Assembly: GCF_000952685.1 (NCBI RefSeq)
Contig: NZ_JYHV01000033.1
Span: 1 to 55,246, forward strand
Length of the DNA: 55,246 bases
Direction of reading: 5' to 3'
Source of the DNA: Stutzerimonas stutzeri
GTDB taxonomy: Bacteria > Pseudomonadota > Gammaproteobacteria > Pseudomonadales > Pseudomonadaceae
Position numbers and translations under genes: made by a program. Under the pieces are notes generated by a model, which made no database searches, was not told the origin of the DNA, and saw only the letters and a program-made list of their open reading frames with translations. Positions 27,010-34,719 of this stretch are shown piece after piece (position 1 is the stretch's first letter; each line of letters opens with the position of its first letter).

Positions 27010-27999
27010 ATGACCCAGCCCAACAACCCGCAGCGTCTGTGGATGTACGAGCAGATGCTGACCAGCCGCTACATGGAAGAGTGCATCGAGCGCATCTACA
27101 TGGAAGGCAAGACCCCGGTGTTCAACATGGCCAAGGGGCCGATCCCCGGCGAGATGCACCTTTCCAATGGCCAGGAGCCCTGTGCGGTGGGCGTATGTGC
27201 GCACCTCGAGGCCGAGGACATCGTCACCGCCACGCACCGCCCTCACCACATCGCCGTGGCCAAGGGCGTAGACCTCAACGAGATGATGGCCGAAATCTTC
27301 GGCAAGGCCACTGGCCTGTCCGGCGGCCGCGGCGGCCACATGCACCTGTTCGATGGCCGGGTGAATTTCTCCTGCTCCGGGATCATCGCCGAGGGCATGG
27401 GCCCGGCCGTTGGCGCCGCGCTGTCGCGGCAGATGCAGGGCAAGCCCGGGGTGGCCGTGTCCTTCATCGGCGAGGGTGCGGCCAACCAGGGCGCCTTCCA
27501 CGAAACGCTGAACCTCGCCGCGCTGTGGAAGCTGCCGGTGGTGTTCGTCATCGAGGACAACGCCTGGGGCATTTCGGTAGCCAAGGCCAGCGCGACCTGC
27601 ATCAAGCAGCACCATGTGCGCGCCGCGGCCTACGGCATGCCGGGTGTGTTCGTCGAGAACAACGACCCGGACGGCGTATTCCACGCTGCCGGCGAGGCCA
27701 TCGAGCGCGCCCGTGCCGGCGGCGGCCCGACCCTGATCGAGATCGAGACCTACCGCCTGGCCGGCCACTTCATGGGCGACGGCGAAACCTACCGCCCCGA
27801 GGGTGAGAAGGACGGCCTGATGAAAAAGGACCCGATTCCCGGCTACCGCCAACGCCTGATCGACGAAGGCGTGATGAGCGAGGCGCAAGCCGAGGAAATC
27901 GAGGCCCGAGCACGCGGCCGCATCGACGAAGCCGTGCAATTCGCCCGCGAAAGCCCCTATCCGCGCCCGGAAGAGGCGCTGGAGAAGGTCTTCGTATAG
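27010..27999 (+). CDS. acoA: Acetoin/pyruvate dehydrogenase-type E1 alpha subunit
   Basis: The 329-residue protein matches thiamine-diphosphate E1 alpha subunits: GGRGGHMHLF, then the TPP/Mg motif GEGAANQGAFHETLNLAALWKLPVVFVIEDN, and the phosphorylation-loop-like YRLAGHFMGD. With AcoB it decarboxylates or cleaves acetoin or a 2-oxo acid and passes the acyl group to the lipoyl domain. The size and the neighbours (AcoR regulator, alcohol dehydrogenase) favour the acetoin dehydrogenase branch over pyruvate dehydrogenase. A good GGGAG lies before the ATG. It is separated from the next operon gene by a REPIN. Confidence 0.85.
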   Translation: MTQPNNPQRLWMYEQMLTSRYMEECIERIYMEGKTPVFNMAKGPIPGEMHLSNGQEPCAVGVCAHLEAEDIVTATHRPHHIAVAKGVDLNEMMAEIFGKATGLSGGRGGHMHLFDGRVNFSCSGIIAEGMGPAVGAALSRQMQGKPGVAVSFIGEGAANQGAFHETLNLAALWKLPVVFVIEDNAWGISVAKASATCIKQHHVRAAAYGMPGVFVENNDPDGVFHAAGEAIERARAGGGPTLIEIETYRLAGHFMGDGETYRPEGEKDGLMKKDPIPGYRQRLIDEGVMSEAQAEEIEARARGRIDEAVQFARESPYPRPEEALEKVFV

Positions 28000-28052
28000 C
28001 GGCTTTGGCGAGTTGCTCGCGTCCTACGGTCCTGCTCAAAGCGTCAAAAAGC

Positions 28053-28130
28053 TCGCGCCGAGGGCGGCCCTCCCACAGAAGCCAAGGCCAGCACCAACCG
28101 CTTCTGTAGGAGGCGCGCCCTCGCGGCGAT
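28053..28130. repeat. REPIN (paired inverted REP elements) inside the operon
   Basis: TCGCGCCGAGGGCGGCCCTCCCACAGAAG at 28053-28081 is the near-complement of CTTCTGTAGGAGGCGCGCCCTCGCGGCGA ending at 28130, giving two REP arms around about 19 bases. The CTTCTGTAGGAG end is typical of pseudomonad REP families. It lies in the 202-base gap between acoA and the alcohol dehydrogenase gene and may modulate read-through or mRNA stability. Confidence 0.85.
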
Positions 28131-28201
28131 GCAGGCCGCGGGCCTGCCCAACGCTCCGGAGCGAGCTCATGTCCCAGCCAGAACAACAAGAGGAACACCC
28201 G

Positions 28202-29290
28202 ATGAACAGCCAAGCCACCATGACCGCAGCCGTCTGGCACGGCCGCAAGGACATCCGCCTGGAACAGGTGCCGCTGCCCGGCGCGCCGCAACCGGGCTGG
28301 GTGCAGATCCGCGTGCACTGGTGCGGCATCTGCGGGTCCGACCTGCACGAGTACCTCGCCGGCCCGGTGTTCATTCCGGTGGACGCGCCGCACCCGCTCA
28401 CCGGCATCAAGGGCCAGTGCATCCTCGGCCACGAGTTCTGTGGCGAGATCGTTGCCCTGGGTGAAGGTGTCGAGGGCTATGCGCCGGGCGACAAGGTTGC
28501 CGCCGACGCCTGCCAGCACTGCGGCCAGTGTCGCTTCTGCAAGACCGGCCAGTACAACCTCTGCGAGCAGCTGGCTTTCACCGGGCTGATGAACAACGGC
28601 GCTTTCGCTGAATTCGTCAACGTACCCGCCGAGCTGCTCTACCGCCTGCCCGAGGGCTTTCCGCTGGAGGCCGGTGCGTTGATCGAACCGCTGGCGGTCG
28701 GCATGCACGCGGTGAAGAAGGCCGGCAGCCTGCTCGGCGAAACCGTGGTGGTCGTCGGGGCCGGCACCATCGGCCTGTGCACCATCATGTGCGCCAAGGC
28801 CGCCGGCGCCGGGCAGGTCATCGCGCTGGAAATGTCCGCCGCGCGCAAGGCCAAGGCGCTGGAAGTCGGCGCCACGCGCGTCATCGACCCCAGCGAGTGC
28901 GACGCCATCGCCGAGATCAAGGCGCTCACTGGCGGCTACGGCGCCGACACCTCCTTCGAGTGCATCGGCCACAAGGCCACCGCCAAGCTCGCCCTCGACG
29001 TGATCCGCAAGGCCGGTCGCTGCGTGATGGTGGGCATCTTCGAGGAGCCCTCGGAATTCAACTTCTTCGAGATCGTCGCCACCGAGAAACAGGTGATCGG
29101 CTCGCTCGCCTATGCCGGCGAATTCGCCGACGTCATCGCCCTGATCGCTGACGGGCGCATGGACGTCACCCCGCTGATCACCGGCCGCATCGGGCTGGAC
29201 AGCATCCTCGAACGGGGCTTCGAGGAACTCGCCAACCACAAGGACCGCAACGTCAAGATCATCGTCAGCCCCGCCGCACTGGCCGGCTGA
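28202..29290 (+). CDS. Zinc-dependent alcohol dehydrogenase, 2,3-butanediol dehydrogenase-like
   Basis: The 362-residue product is a medium-chain dehydrogenase: catalytic-zinc motif WCGICGSDLHEY, GHEFCGEIVALG, the structural-zinc cysteines CQHCGQCRFCKTGQYNLC, NAD-binding VVGAGTIG and a C-terminal LANHKDRNVKIIVSP. The long loop with HPLTGIKGQCILGHE is typical of 2,3-butanediol / acetoin reductases. ATG at 28202 has AGAGGAA upstream; a longer frame starts within the REPIN spacer and is not used. It would interconvert butanediol and acetoin, giving the substrate of the AcoAB enzyme. Confidence 0.85.
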   Translation: MNSQATMTAAVWHGRKDIRLEQVPLPGAPQPGWVQIRVHWCGICGSDLHEYLAGPVFIPVDAPHPLTGIKGQCILGHEFCGEIVALGEGVEGYAPGDKVAADACQHCGQCRFCKTGQYNLCEQLAFTGLMNNGAFAEFVNVPAELLYRLPEGFPLEAGALIEPLAVGMHAVKKAGSLLGETVVVVGAGTIGLCTIMCAKAAGAGQVIALEMSAARKAKALEVGATRVIDPSECDAIAEIKALTGGYGADTSFECIGHKATAKLALDVIRKAGRCVMVGIFEEPSEFNFFEIVATEKQVIGSLAYAGEFADVIALIADGRMDVTPLITGRIGLDSILERGFEELANHKDRNVKIIVSPAALAG

Positions 29291-29303
29291 ATAGGAGAAC
29301 CCC

Positions 29304-30326
29304 ATGACCACAGCAGTAAAGGAAAGAAAACTCACCGTCGCCCGCGCCATGGCCGAAGCAGTGGCGCAGGAAATGCGCCTGGACCCGAAGGTGTTCGTGA
29401 TGGGCGAGGACATCGGCCAGCTTGGCGGCGTGTTCGGCAACACCCGTGGCCTTTACGAGGAATTCGGCAAGGAGCGCATCCGCGACACGCCGATCTCCGA
29501 AACGGCCTTCATCGGCGCCGCGGTGGGCGCTGCCTCCGACGGCATGCGGCCGATCGTGGAGCTGATGTTCGTCGACTTCTTCGGTGTCTGCATGGACGCC
29601 ATCTACAACCTGATGGCCAAGAACACCTACTTCTCCGGCGGCAAGGTGCCGGTGCCGATGGTGTTGATGGCCTCCACCGGTGCCGGCTATTCGGACGCCG
29701 GCCAGCATTCGCAGTGCCTGTACGGCACCTTCGCCCACCTGCCAGGCATGAAAGTGGTCGTGCCGAGCAACGCCTATGACGCCAAGGGCCTGATGACCGC
29801 GGCGATCCGCGACGACAACCCAGTGGTTTACCTCTTCCACAAGGCACTGCAGGGCATGGGCTGGCTGGGCACGGAGAAAGGCGCCACGGTGCCGGTACCG
29901 GACGAGCCCTATATCGTCGAGATCGGCAAGGCGAAGACCGTGCGCGAGGGCCGCGACGTCAGCCTGGTCAGCCTCGGCGCCGGTGTGCACCACGCCCTGC
30001 GCGCCGCGGCGCAGCTGGAAAAGGAAGGCGTCAGCGCCGAGATCATCGACCTGCGCAGCCTGGTGCCGCTGGACCGCGAACACGTCATCGCCTCGGTGCG
30101 CAAGACAGGTCGACTGATCGTGATCGACGAGGACTACCACAGCTTCGGCGTCAGCGGCGAAATCATCGCCAGCGTCGTCGAGCACGACATCGGCATGCTC
30201 AAGGCTCGCCCGCAGCGGGTGGCCTTCCCGGACATCCCAATCCCTTTCACCCCGGTCATGGAGCAATGGGCCCTGCCCAACGCGGACAAGATCGTGGCCG
30301 CCTATCACGCCCTGAACAAGGAATGA
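29304..30326 (+). CDS. acoB: Acetoin/pyruvate dehydrogenase-type E1 beta subunit
   Basis: The 340-residue protein matches E1 beta / transketolase-like subunits: MGEDIGQLGGVFGNTRGL, ETAFIGAAVGAASDGMRPIVELMF, FSGGKVPVPMVLMASTGAG with the family Gln/His tract (AGQHSQ), and the C-terminal IDLRSLVPLDREHVIASV. It pairs with the E1 alpha subunit encoded upstream. It follows the alcohol dehydrogenase gene by 13 bases and precedes the lipoyl-domain gene by 4. Operon membership is clear. Confidence 0.88.
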   Translation: MTTAVKERKLTVARAMAEAVAQEMRLDPKVFVMGEDIGQLGGVFGNTRGLYEEFGKERIRDTPISETAFIGAAVGAASDGMRPIVELMFVDFFGVCMDAIYNLMAKNTYFSGGKVPVPMVLMASTGAGYSDAGQHSQCLYGTFAHLPGMKVVVPSNAYDAKGLMTAAIRDDNPVVYLFHKALQGMGWLGTEKGATVPVPDEPYIVEIGKAKTVREGRDVSLVSLGAGVHHALRAAAQLEKEGVSAEIIDLRSLVPLDREHVIASVRKTGRLIVIDEDYHSFGVSGEIIASVVEHDIGMLKARPQRVAFPDIPIPFTPVMEQWALPNADKIVAAYHALNKE

Positions 30327-30330
30327 ACCC

Positions 30331-30570
30331 ATGAGTAACCCAACCCCAATCGTGATCGCAGACGACTTCTGGGAAGGCGACGCCGAAGCAGTGATCACCT
30401 CCTGGCTGGTGAGCGACGGTGCCGAAGTCGCCGCGGGCGACCTGGTCGCCGAAATCATGTCGGAAAAGGCCCAGTTCGAGATCGAGGCGCCCGTAGCTGG
30501 GGTGTTGAAGATCCTCGAAGACGAAGACGCGGTGATCGCCAAGGGCGCAGTCATCGCCCAGGTGGAATAG
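30331..30570 (+). CDS. Stand-alone lipoyl-domain protein
   Basis: The 79-residue product is a single biotinyl-lipoyl domain: ITSWLVSDGAEVAAGDLVAEIMSEKAQFEIEAPVAGVL. The lysine to be lipoylated is K46 in SEKA. There is no linker, subunit-binding domain or catalytic domain. In most acyl-transfer complexes this domain is the N-terminal part of E2; here it is a separate gene just before the E2 catalytic gene, so the swinging arm must be delivered in trans. It starts 4 bases after acoB and stops 2 bases before the next gene. Confidence 0.9.
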   Translation: MSNPTPIVIADDFWEGDAEAVITSWLVSDGAEVAAGDLVAEIMSEKAQFEIEAPVAGVLKILEDEDAVIAKGAVIAQVE

Positions 30571-30572
30571 CC

Positions 30573-31277
30573 ATGACGCAACTGGAAAACCTGTCAGGCG
30601 CCCCGGCCCCCGAGCGGGTGCCACTCAAGGGCATGCGCAAGATGATCGCGGCGAAGATGCTCGAGAGCCTGCAGACCACCGCGCAGCTGACCCACCACGC
30701 CGAATGCCGGCTGGATGCGCTCAAGGCCCGTCGCGCCGAACTCAAGGCGGCCGGCAGCGCGGTGTCGGTGCAGGACCTCGTGCTGCTCAAGGTGATCGAA
30801 ACGCTCAAGGCCCATCCGGGCCTGAACGCCACGCTGGCCGACGAGGTGATCGAACGCCACGCTGCGGTGCATCTGGGCCTCGCCATCCCGCTGCCGGGCG
30901 ATCTACTGGTCGCCCCTGCGCTGTTCAATGCCGAGCAGCTGGACGGCGAAGGCCTGTGCCTGGCACGCAAGACGCTGGTAGACAAGGCCCAGGCCGGCAA
31001 ACTGTCGGTCAAGGAGCTGACCGGCGCCACCTTCACCGTCTCCAACCTGGGGCTGTCCCGGGTGCACCACTTCACGCCGATCCTCAATCCGCCACAGGTG
31101 GCCATTCTGGGTGTCGGCGGCATTCAGCGGCGCCTGCAACTCGGGCCGAGTGGCGAGCTGATGGAAGTCGAGTGGATGGGCCTGTCGCTGACCTTCGATC
31201 ACCGCGCCGTCAACGGATCGCCCGCGGCCGAGTTTCTCGACGACCTGTGTCGGCGGATCGAGGAGCACGCGGCATGA
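30573..31277 (+). CDS. 2-oxo acid/acetoin dehydrogenase E2 acyltransferase, catalytic domain only
   Basis: The 234-residue product is the catalytic domain of E2 without lipoyl or clear subunit-binding domain: PLKGMRKMIAAKMLESLQTTAQLTHHAE at the start, TGATFTVSNLGL, and TFDHRAVNGSPAAEFL at the end. The catalytic His is H210. The Asp usual in the HxxxDG motif is Asn here (N214). It transfers acyl groups between lipoamide and CoA. The 3' end overlaps the next gene by ATGA. No E3 (dihydrolipoyl dehydrogenase) gene is seen in the window. Confidence 0.85.
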   Translation: MTQLENLSGAPAPERVPLKGMRKMIAAKMLESLQTTAQLTHHAECRLDALKARRAELKAAGSAVSVQDLVLLKVIETLKAHPGLNATLADEVIERHAAVHLGLAIPLPGDLLVAPALFNAEQLDGEGLCLARKTLVDKAQAGKLSVKELTGATFTVSNLGLSRVHHFTPILNPPQVAILGVGGIQRRLQLGPSGELMEVEWMGLSLTFDHRAVNGSPAAEFLDDLCRRIEEHAA

Positions 31278-32041
31278 ATGGCATCGCCCGGTTCAGCGTA
31301 GGCGCCGGCCTGAATGCCGAGCGGGCCTTGATGCAGCGCGTCTGCGACGGGTTGTTCGACTGCCCACTGCTGCTCTGGCGCCCCACCGGTCAGGCACTGG
31401 TGATGCCCGGCAGCTTCGAACGCCGGCCCGGCTTCGCCCTGGCCAGCCAACGCTGCGCGGCGCAGGGCTGGCCGATCCTGCTGCGCGACACCGGCGGCGA
31501 GCCGGTGCCGCAATCATCGGCGGTGCTCAACATCGCGCTGGCCTTCGCCGTGCCGGCCAGCGACGAGACCGGCAATCGCATCGACGTCGCCTATGAACGG
31601 CTGCTCGAACCCTTGGCGCTGTGGCTCGCGGAAAACGGGCTCAAGGCCGGTGTGGGCGCGGTGCCGGGCGCGTTTTGCGATGGTCGCTTCAACCTGACCC
31701 TGGAGGGCCGCAAGCTGGCCGGCACCGCCCAGCGCTGGCGGCGTAGCCGCGATGGCCGCCCCGTGGTGCTGGCTCACGCCGCGCTGCTGATCGAGGACTG
31801 GCGCGAGGCCATGGCCGACGTGGTGAACCGCTTCTACCACGCCTGCGCCAGCGACCTGCGCTGCCAGGCCGAGAGCCATCTGGCGCTCGGCGAGCGGCTG
31901 GCCGACGCCTGGGCAACCGCCACATCCCTGCCCGAGTGCTACCAGCGCGTCCTCGCCTGGCAGGGCCTGGAACTCGGCGCCCGCGCCAGCACTTATCCGC
32001 CCGAAGGCCTCGCCGCCGGACGGCACTCCCCCTTGCTTTGA
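31274..32041 (+). CDS. Lipoate-protein ligase-like protein
   Basis: ATG at 31274 overlaps the E2 stop (ATGA) and gives 255 residues. GLNAERALMQRVCDG, then LLLWRPTGQALVMPG, LRDTGGEPVPQ and LNIALAF match the LplA/BirA/LipB fold; GAVPGAFCDGRFNLTLEGRKLAGTAQRWRR carries the family lysine motif (G-R-K-L-A-G-T-A). It would attach lipoate to a lipoyl domain. Its place in the operon points to lipoylation of the free lipoyl-domain protein two genes upstream. Distinction between ligase and octanoyltransferase-like activity cannot be made by eye. Confidence 0.85.
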   Translation: MNGIARFSVGAGLNAERALMQRVCDGLFDCPLLLWRPTGQALVMPGSFERRPGFALASQRCAAQGWPILLRDTGGEPVPQSSAVLNIALAFAVPASDETGNRIDVAYERLLEPLALWLAENGLKAGVGAVPGAFCDGRFNLTLEGRKLAGTAQRWRRSRDGRPVVLAHAALLIEDWREAMADVVNRFYHACASDLRCQAESHLALGERLADAWATATSLPECYQRVLAWQGLELGARASTYPPEGLAAGRHSPLL

Positions 32042-32094
32042 ATAACAACAACACGGCAGGCCATCCGGCCCGGCCATGCATCGGAGGAAACACC

Positions 32095-32196
32095 ATGAAG
32101 CATCCCCCTTCCCCGCTCCAAGGCGGCACCACCCAGCCAGCACGATGTACAGAAACTCTCTGCGGAGCCTTACCGCAGGGTCGCAACCGTCACTAA
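32095..32196 (+). CDS. Possible 33-residue small protein
   Basis: GGAGGAAACACC directly precedes an ATG that opens 33 codons (MKHPPSPLQGGTTQPARCTE, ending LPQGRNRH). There is no recognised motif or hydrophobic segment. The ribosome-binding site is better than chance, but composition gives no support. It could be a leader peptide between the lipoate ligase gene and the quinoprotein gene, or chance. Confidence 0.3.
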   Translation: MKHPPSPLQGGTTQPARCTETLCGALPQGRNRH

Positions 32197-32418
32197 CGCT
32201 GACAATTAAAGCGCAACCAAACCGGACCTGTAGTTATTGCAGTTTAAATAACAAACCTGAAAAGCAGTGATATACGCGCACGTCATGTTGCCCGCCATAA
32301 AGGAGGCAGCACTGAAGTCGTTTTACAAAAAAACAAATATCAGCAGAGCTTTACCCGCGAATGCTCGTTTGAGGCGTGCCTGAAGCGAGAAACAACCCTA
32401 AACAAGGAAATAATAAAA
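32197..32418. other. AT-rich spacer before the quinoprotein gene
   Basis: This part of the 377-base gap is clearly AT-richer than its surroundings and likely holds the promoter of the quinoprotein gene. GTTATT and AATAAC near 32232-32252 form a small inverted repeat. AACAAGGAAATAATAAAA before the ATG gives an AAGGA ribosome-binding site. No -24/-12 site was recognised. Confidence 0.4.
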
Positions 32419-34551
32419 ATGAACTTCAAACAGTCAAACCTAAGGGTTCAGATAATGATGGCGGCCTCGCTTCTTGCGATGACGTCACTGCACGCATCAG
32501 ACAGAGTCATTACCGACAAGGAATTATCTGATGAATCCAACACTACTGATTGGCTGGCTTACGGGAGAACACACTCCGAACAACGATTCAGCCCCCTTAA
32601 AGACATCAATGTAGACAACGTCAGCCAGCTCAAGCCTGAATGGTACGCGCCGCTGCGGGATCGATCCGATATCGTCGGAACGCCTTTGGTTGTCGATGGC
32701 GTCATGTATTACGTTGGTGAAATGAACAGAACACGTGCGTTCGATGCCCGCACGGGCAAGATGCTTTGGGAATATGATCCAAAAGTTTCCAAAGAGATCC
32801 TCGACAACAACATGAAGAAGGTTTTCTGGAAGCATAACCGAGGCCTTTCGACATACGGCGACAAGTTGTTCATTGCCACCTGGGATGGCCGCTTGATTGC
32901 AATCAACAGAAAGGACGGCAAGGAAGTCTGGCAGACCCGTACATTCGATCACGACCAGCCGTTGAATATCACAGGCCACCCCAAGGCCTTCGACGGCAAG
33001 GTATTCGTCGGCAATGGCGGAACGGAACTTGGCCCGATGCGTGGGTATGTGACTGCCTATGATGCCGAAACCGGCAAACAGGTCTGGCGTTTCCATATCG
33101 TCCCTGGCAACCCCGCCGATGGGTTCGAGGACGCAGCGCAGGAAATGGCGGCCAAGACCTGGAGTGGCCGGTGGTGGGAGAACGGCGGTGGCGGTAATGC
33201 CTGGCATGGTTGGACATACGACGCCAAGTACAACCAGCTCATCTTCGGTACCGGTAACGGGGGGCCATGGAATATCAAGGTGCGTAGCCCAGAGGGTGGC
33301 GATAACCTGTTCCTGTGTTCTGTCGTAGCCGTAGACGCGGATACGGGCGAATACAAGTGGCATGTCCAAACGGCACCGGGCGACACCTGGGACTACAACT
33401 CGAACATGGACATCGTGCTGGCCGACCTGAAAATAGACGGCAAGGATGTTGACGCCGTATTGCATGCGCCAAAAAACGGTTTCTTCTATACGATCGACCG
33501 TTCGAACGGCAAGGTACTGTCCGCGGAGAAATTCGCCGATGCTAACTGGTCGACCAAGTATGACCTGAAGCAGCAGCGCCATATCGTGGCCGACGACGCC
33601 AGGTATCCCGATGGCGAGAAGAATATCTATCCATCGGCATTCGGTGCGCACTCATGGCATGCGATGTCCTATAACCCCGAGCTGAATCTCGCTTTTATTC
33701 CTACCAACCATCTAGGCAATACCTTCAAGGACGACGGTAAAAATACGAAGCCTGGCCATAAGATGGCGAGCCACAAACTCTATCTGGGGTTAACCGGTTG
33801 GGAATTGACCAAGGACCCGCACGAGTCGCGAGGCTCCTTGCAGGCCTGGGACCCGGTCAAGAACAAGCGAGTGTGGCAGGTAAACCAGAAGAGCCCATGG
33901 GGTGGCGGTACCTTGACCACGGCTGGCAATCTGGTTTTCCAAGGCCAGCCTGATGGCCTGTTCAAAGCATATGATGCTCGCACCGGTAAGGAACTTTGGT
34001 CTTATGACGTAGGCCTCGGTATTTCTGCGCCACCGATCACTTACAAGTTGGATGGCAAGCAAATGGTTTCCCTGCTGGTGGGCCCTGGCGGTGCATTGGC
34101 CTCCAACTTCGGCGGTTCCGGCGAGTTGGGTTTTGAAAGCCATGGCTGGAAGTACGGGGCGCACGAGCGCCGGATCATGACGTTCTCGCTTGATGGAAAA
34201 GCGGTCGTTCCGAAACAGCCTGCGCCGCAACTCGCCAAGCCGATTATCGATGAGCAGTTCAAGGTCGATACCGAAAAAGCTGAGGCGGGCGCGGGTGTTT
34301 TCGCTGAAAACCTGTGCGTCGGTTGCCACGGCGCTGGGGCTGTTGCGGGTATGAAGGCGCCCGATCTACGGGAGTCGCCGTTATTGCTCACAGGCAGTGA
34401 AAAGGCGTTCGAAAGCGTCGTGCGCGGTGGTGCGTTGCTCGTCAACGGCATGCCCAAGTTCCCGGATCTGACCGATGCAGAGCTGGAAAGCATCCGTCAC
34501 TTCGTTCGCAGGCAAGCACACGACGGTGTGAAGTCTGGCGGCGGACATTGA
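32419..34551 (+). CDS. PQQ-dependent quinohemoprotein alcohol dehydrogenase
   Basis: The 710-residue protein begins with a signal peptide (MMAASLLAMTSLHA, cleavage near residue 27). An eight-bladed propeller with tryptophan-docking repeats follows (for example AYDAETGKQVWR, AYDARTGKELWS). The catalytic region is PGDTWDYNSNMD, in which WDYN lacks the extra Asp of lanthanide-dependent enzymes, so calcium is likely. A C-terminal cytochrome c domain has CVGCH at 633-637 and a later GMPKF Met ligand. It oxidises alcohols in the periplasm. The adjacent Cys-Cys pair that most members carry before the NRG motif is absent (KKVFWKHNRG). Codon use is less GC-rich than flanking genes, hinting at separate acquisition. 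Confidence 0.9.
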   Translation: MNFKQSNLRVQIMMAASLLAMTSLHASDRVITDKELSDESNTTDWLAYGRTHSEQRFSPLKDINVDNVSQLKPEWYAPLRDRSDIVGTPLVVDGVMYYVGEMNRTRAFDARTGKMLWEYDPKVSKEILDNNMKKVFWKHNRGLSTYGDKLFIATWDGRLIAINRKDGKEVWQTRTFDHDQPLNITGHPKAFDGKVFVGNGGTELGPMRGYVTAYDAETGKQVWRFHIVPGNPADGFEDAAQEMAAKTWSGRWWENGGGGNAWHGWTYDAKYNQLIFGTGNGGPWNIKVRSPEGGDNLFLCSVVAVDADTGEYKWHVQTAPGDTWDYNSNMDIVLADLKIDGKDVDAVLHAPKNGFFYTIDRSNGKVLSAEKFADANWSTKYDLKQQRHIVADDARYPDGEKNIYPSAFGAHSWHAMSYNPELNLAFIPTNHLGNTFKDDGKNTKPGHKMASHKLYLGLTGWELTKDPHESRGSLQAWDPVKNKRVWQVNQKSPWGGGTLTTAGNLVFQGQPDGLFKAYDARTGKELWSYDVGLGISAPPITYKLDGKQMVSLLVGPGGALASNFGGSGELGFESHGWKYGAHERRIMTFSLDGKAVVPKQPAPQLAKPIIDEQFKVDTEKAEAGAGVFAENLCVGCHGAGAVAGMKAPDLRESPLLLTGSEKAFESVVRGGALLVNGMPKFPDLTDAELESIRHFVRRQAHDGVKSGGGH

Positions 34552-34719
34552 GCCGGCAACCGTCGATCGCCAATCAAACACTGAATCGGTAACGCCTACC
34601 AGCCATGTAGTCAGGCGTTACCACTGAGCAGAAACGCACGCGAATACCGTTCATGCCACAGGCATTGCGGCCAACGGTATTCGCTGCATCCCGCACCGTT
34701 ACATCCAAAGGATCAAACA

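Noticed and set aside
27770..29443. 557-codon minus-strand frame opposite the alcohol dehydrogenase and E1 genes
   Set aside because: It is antisense to well-identified enzymes and has no recognisable motif.
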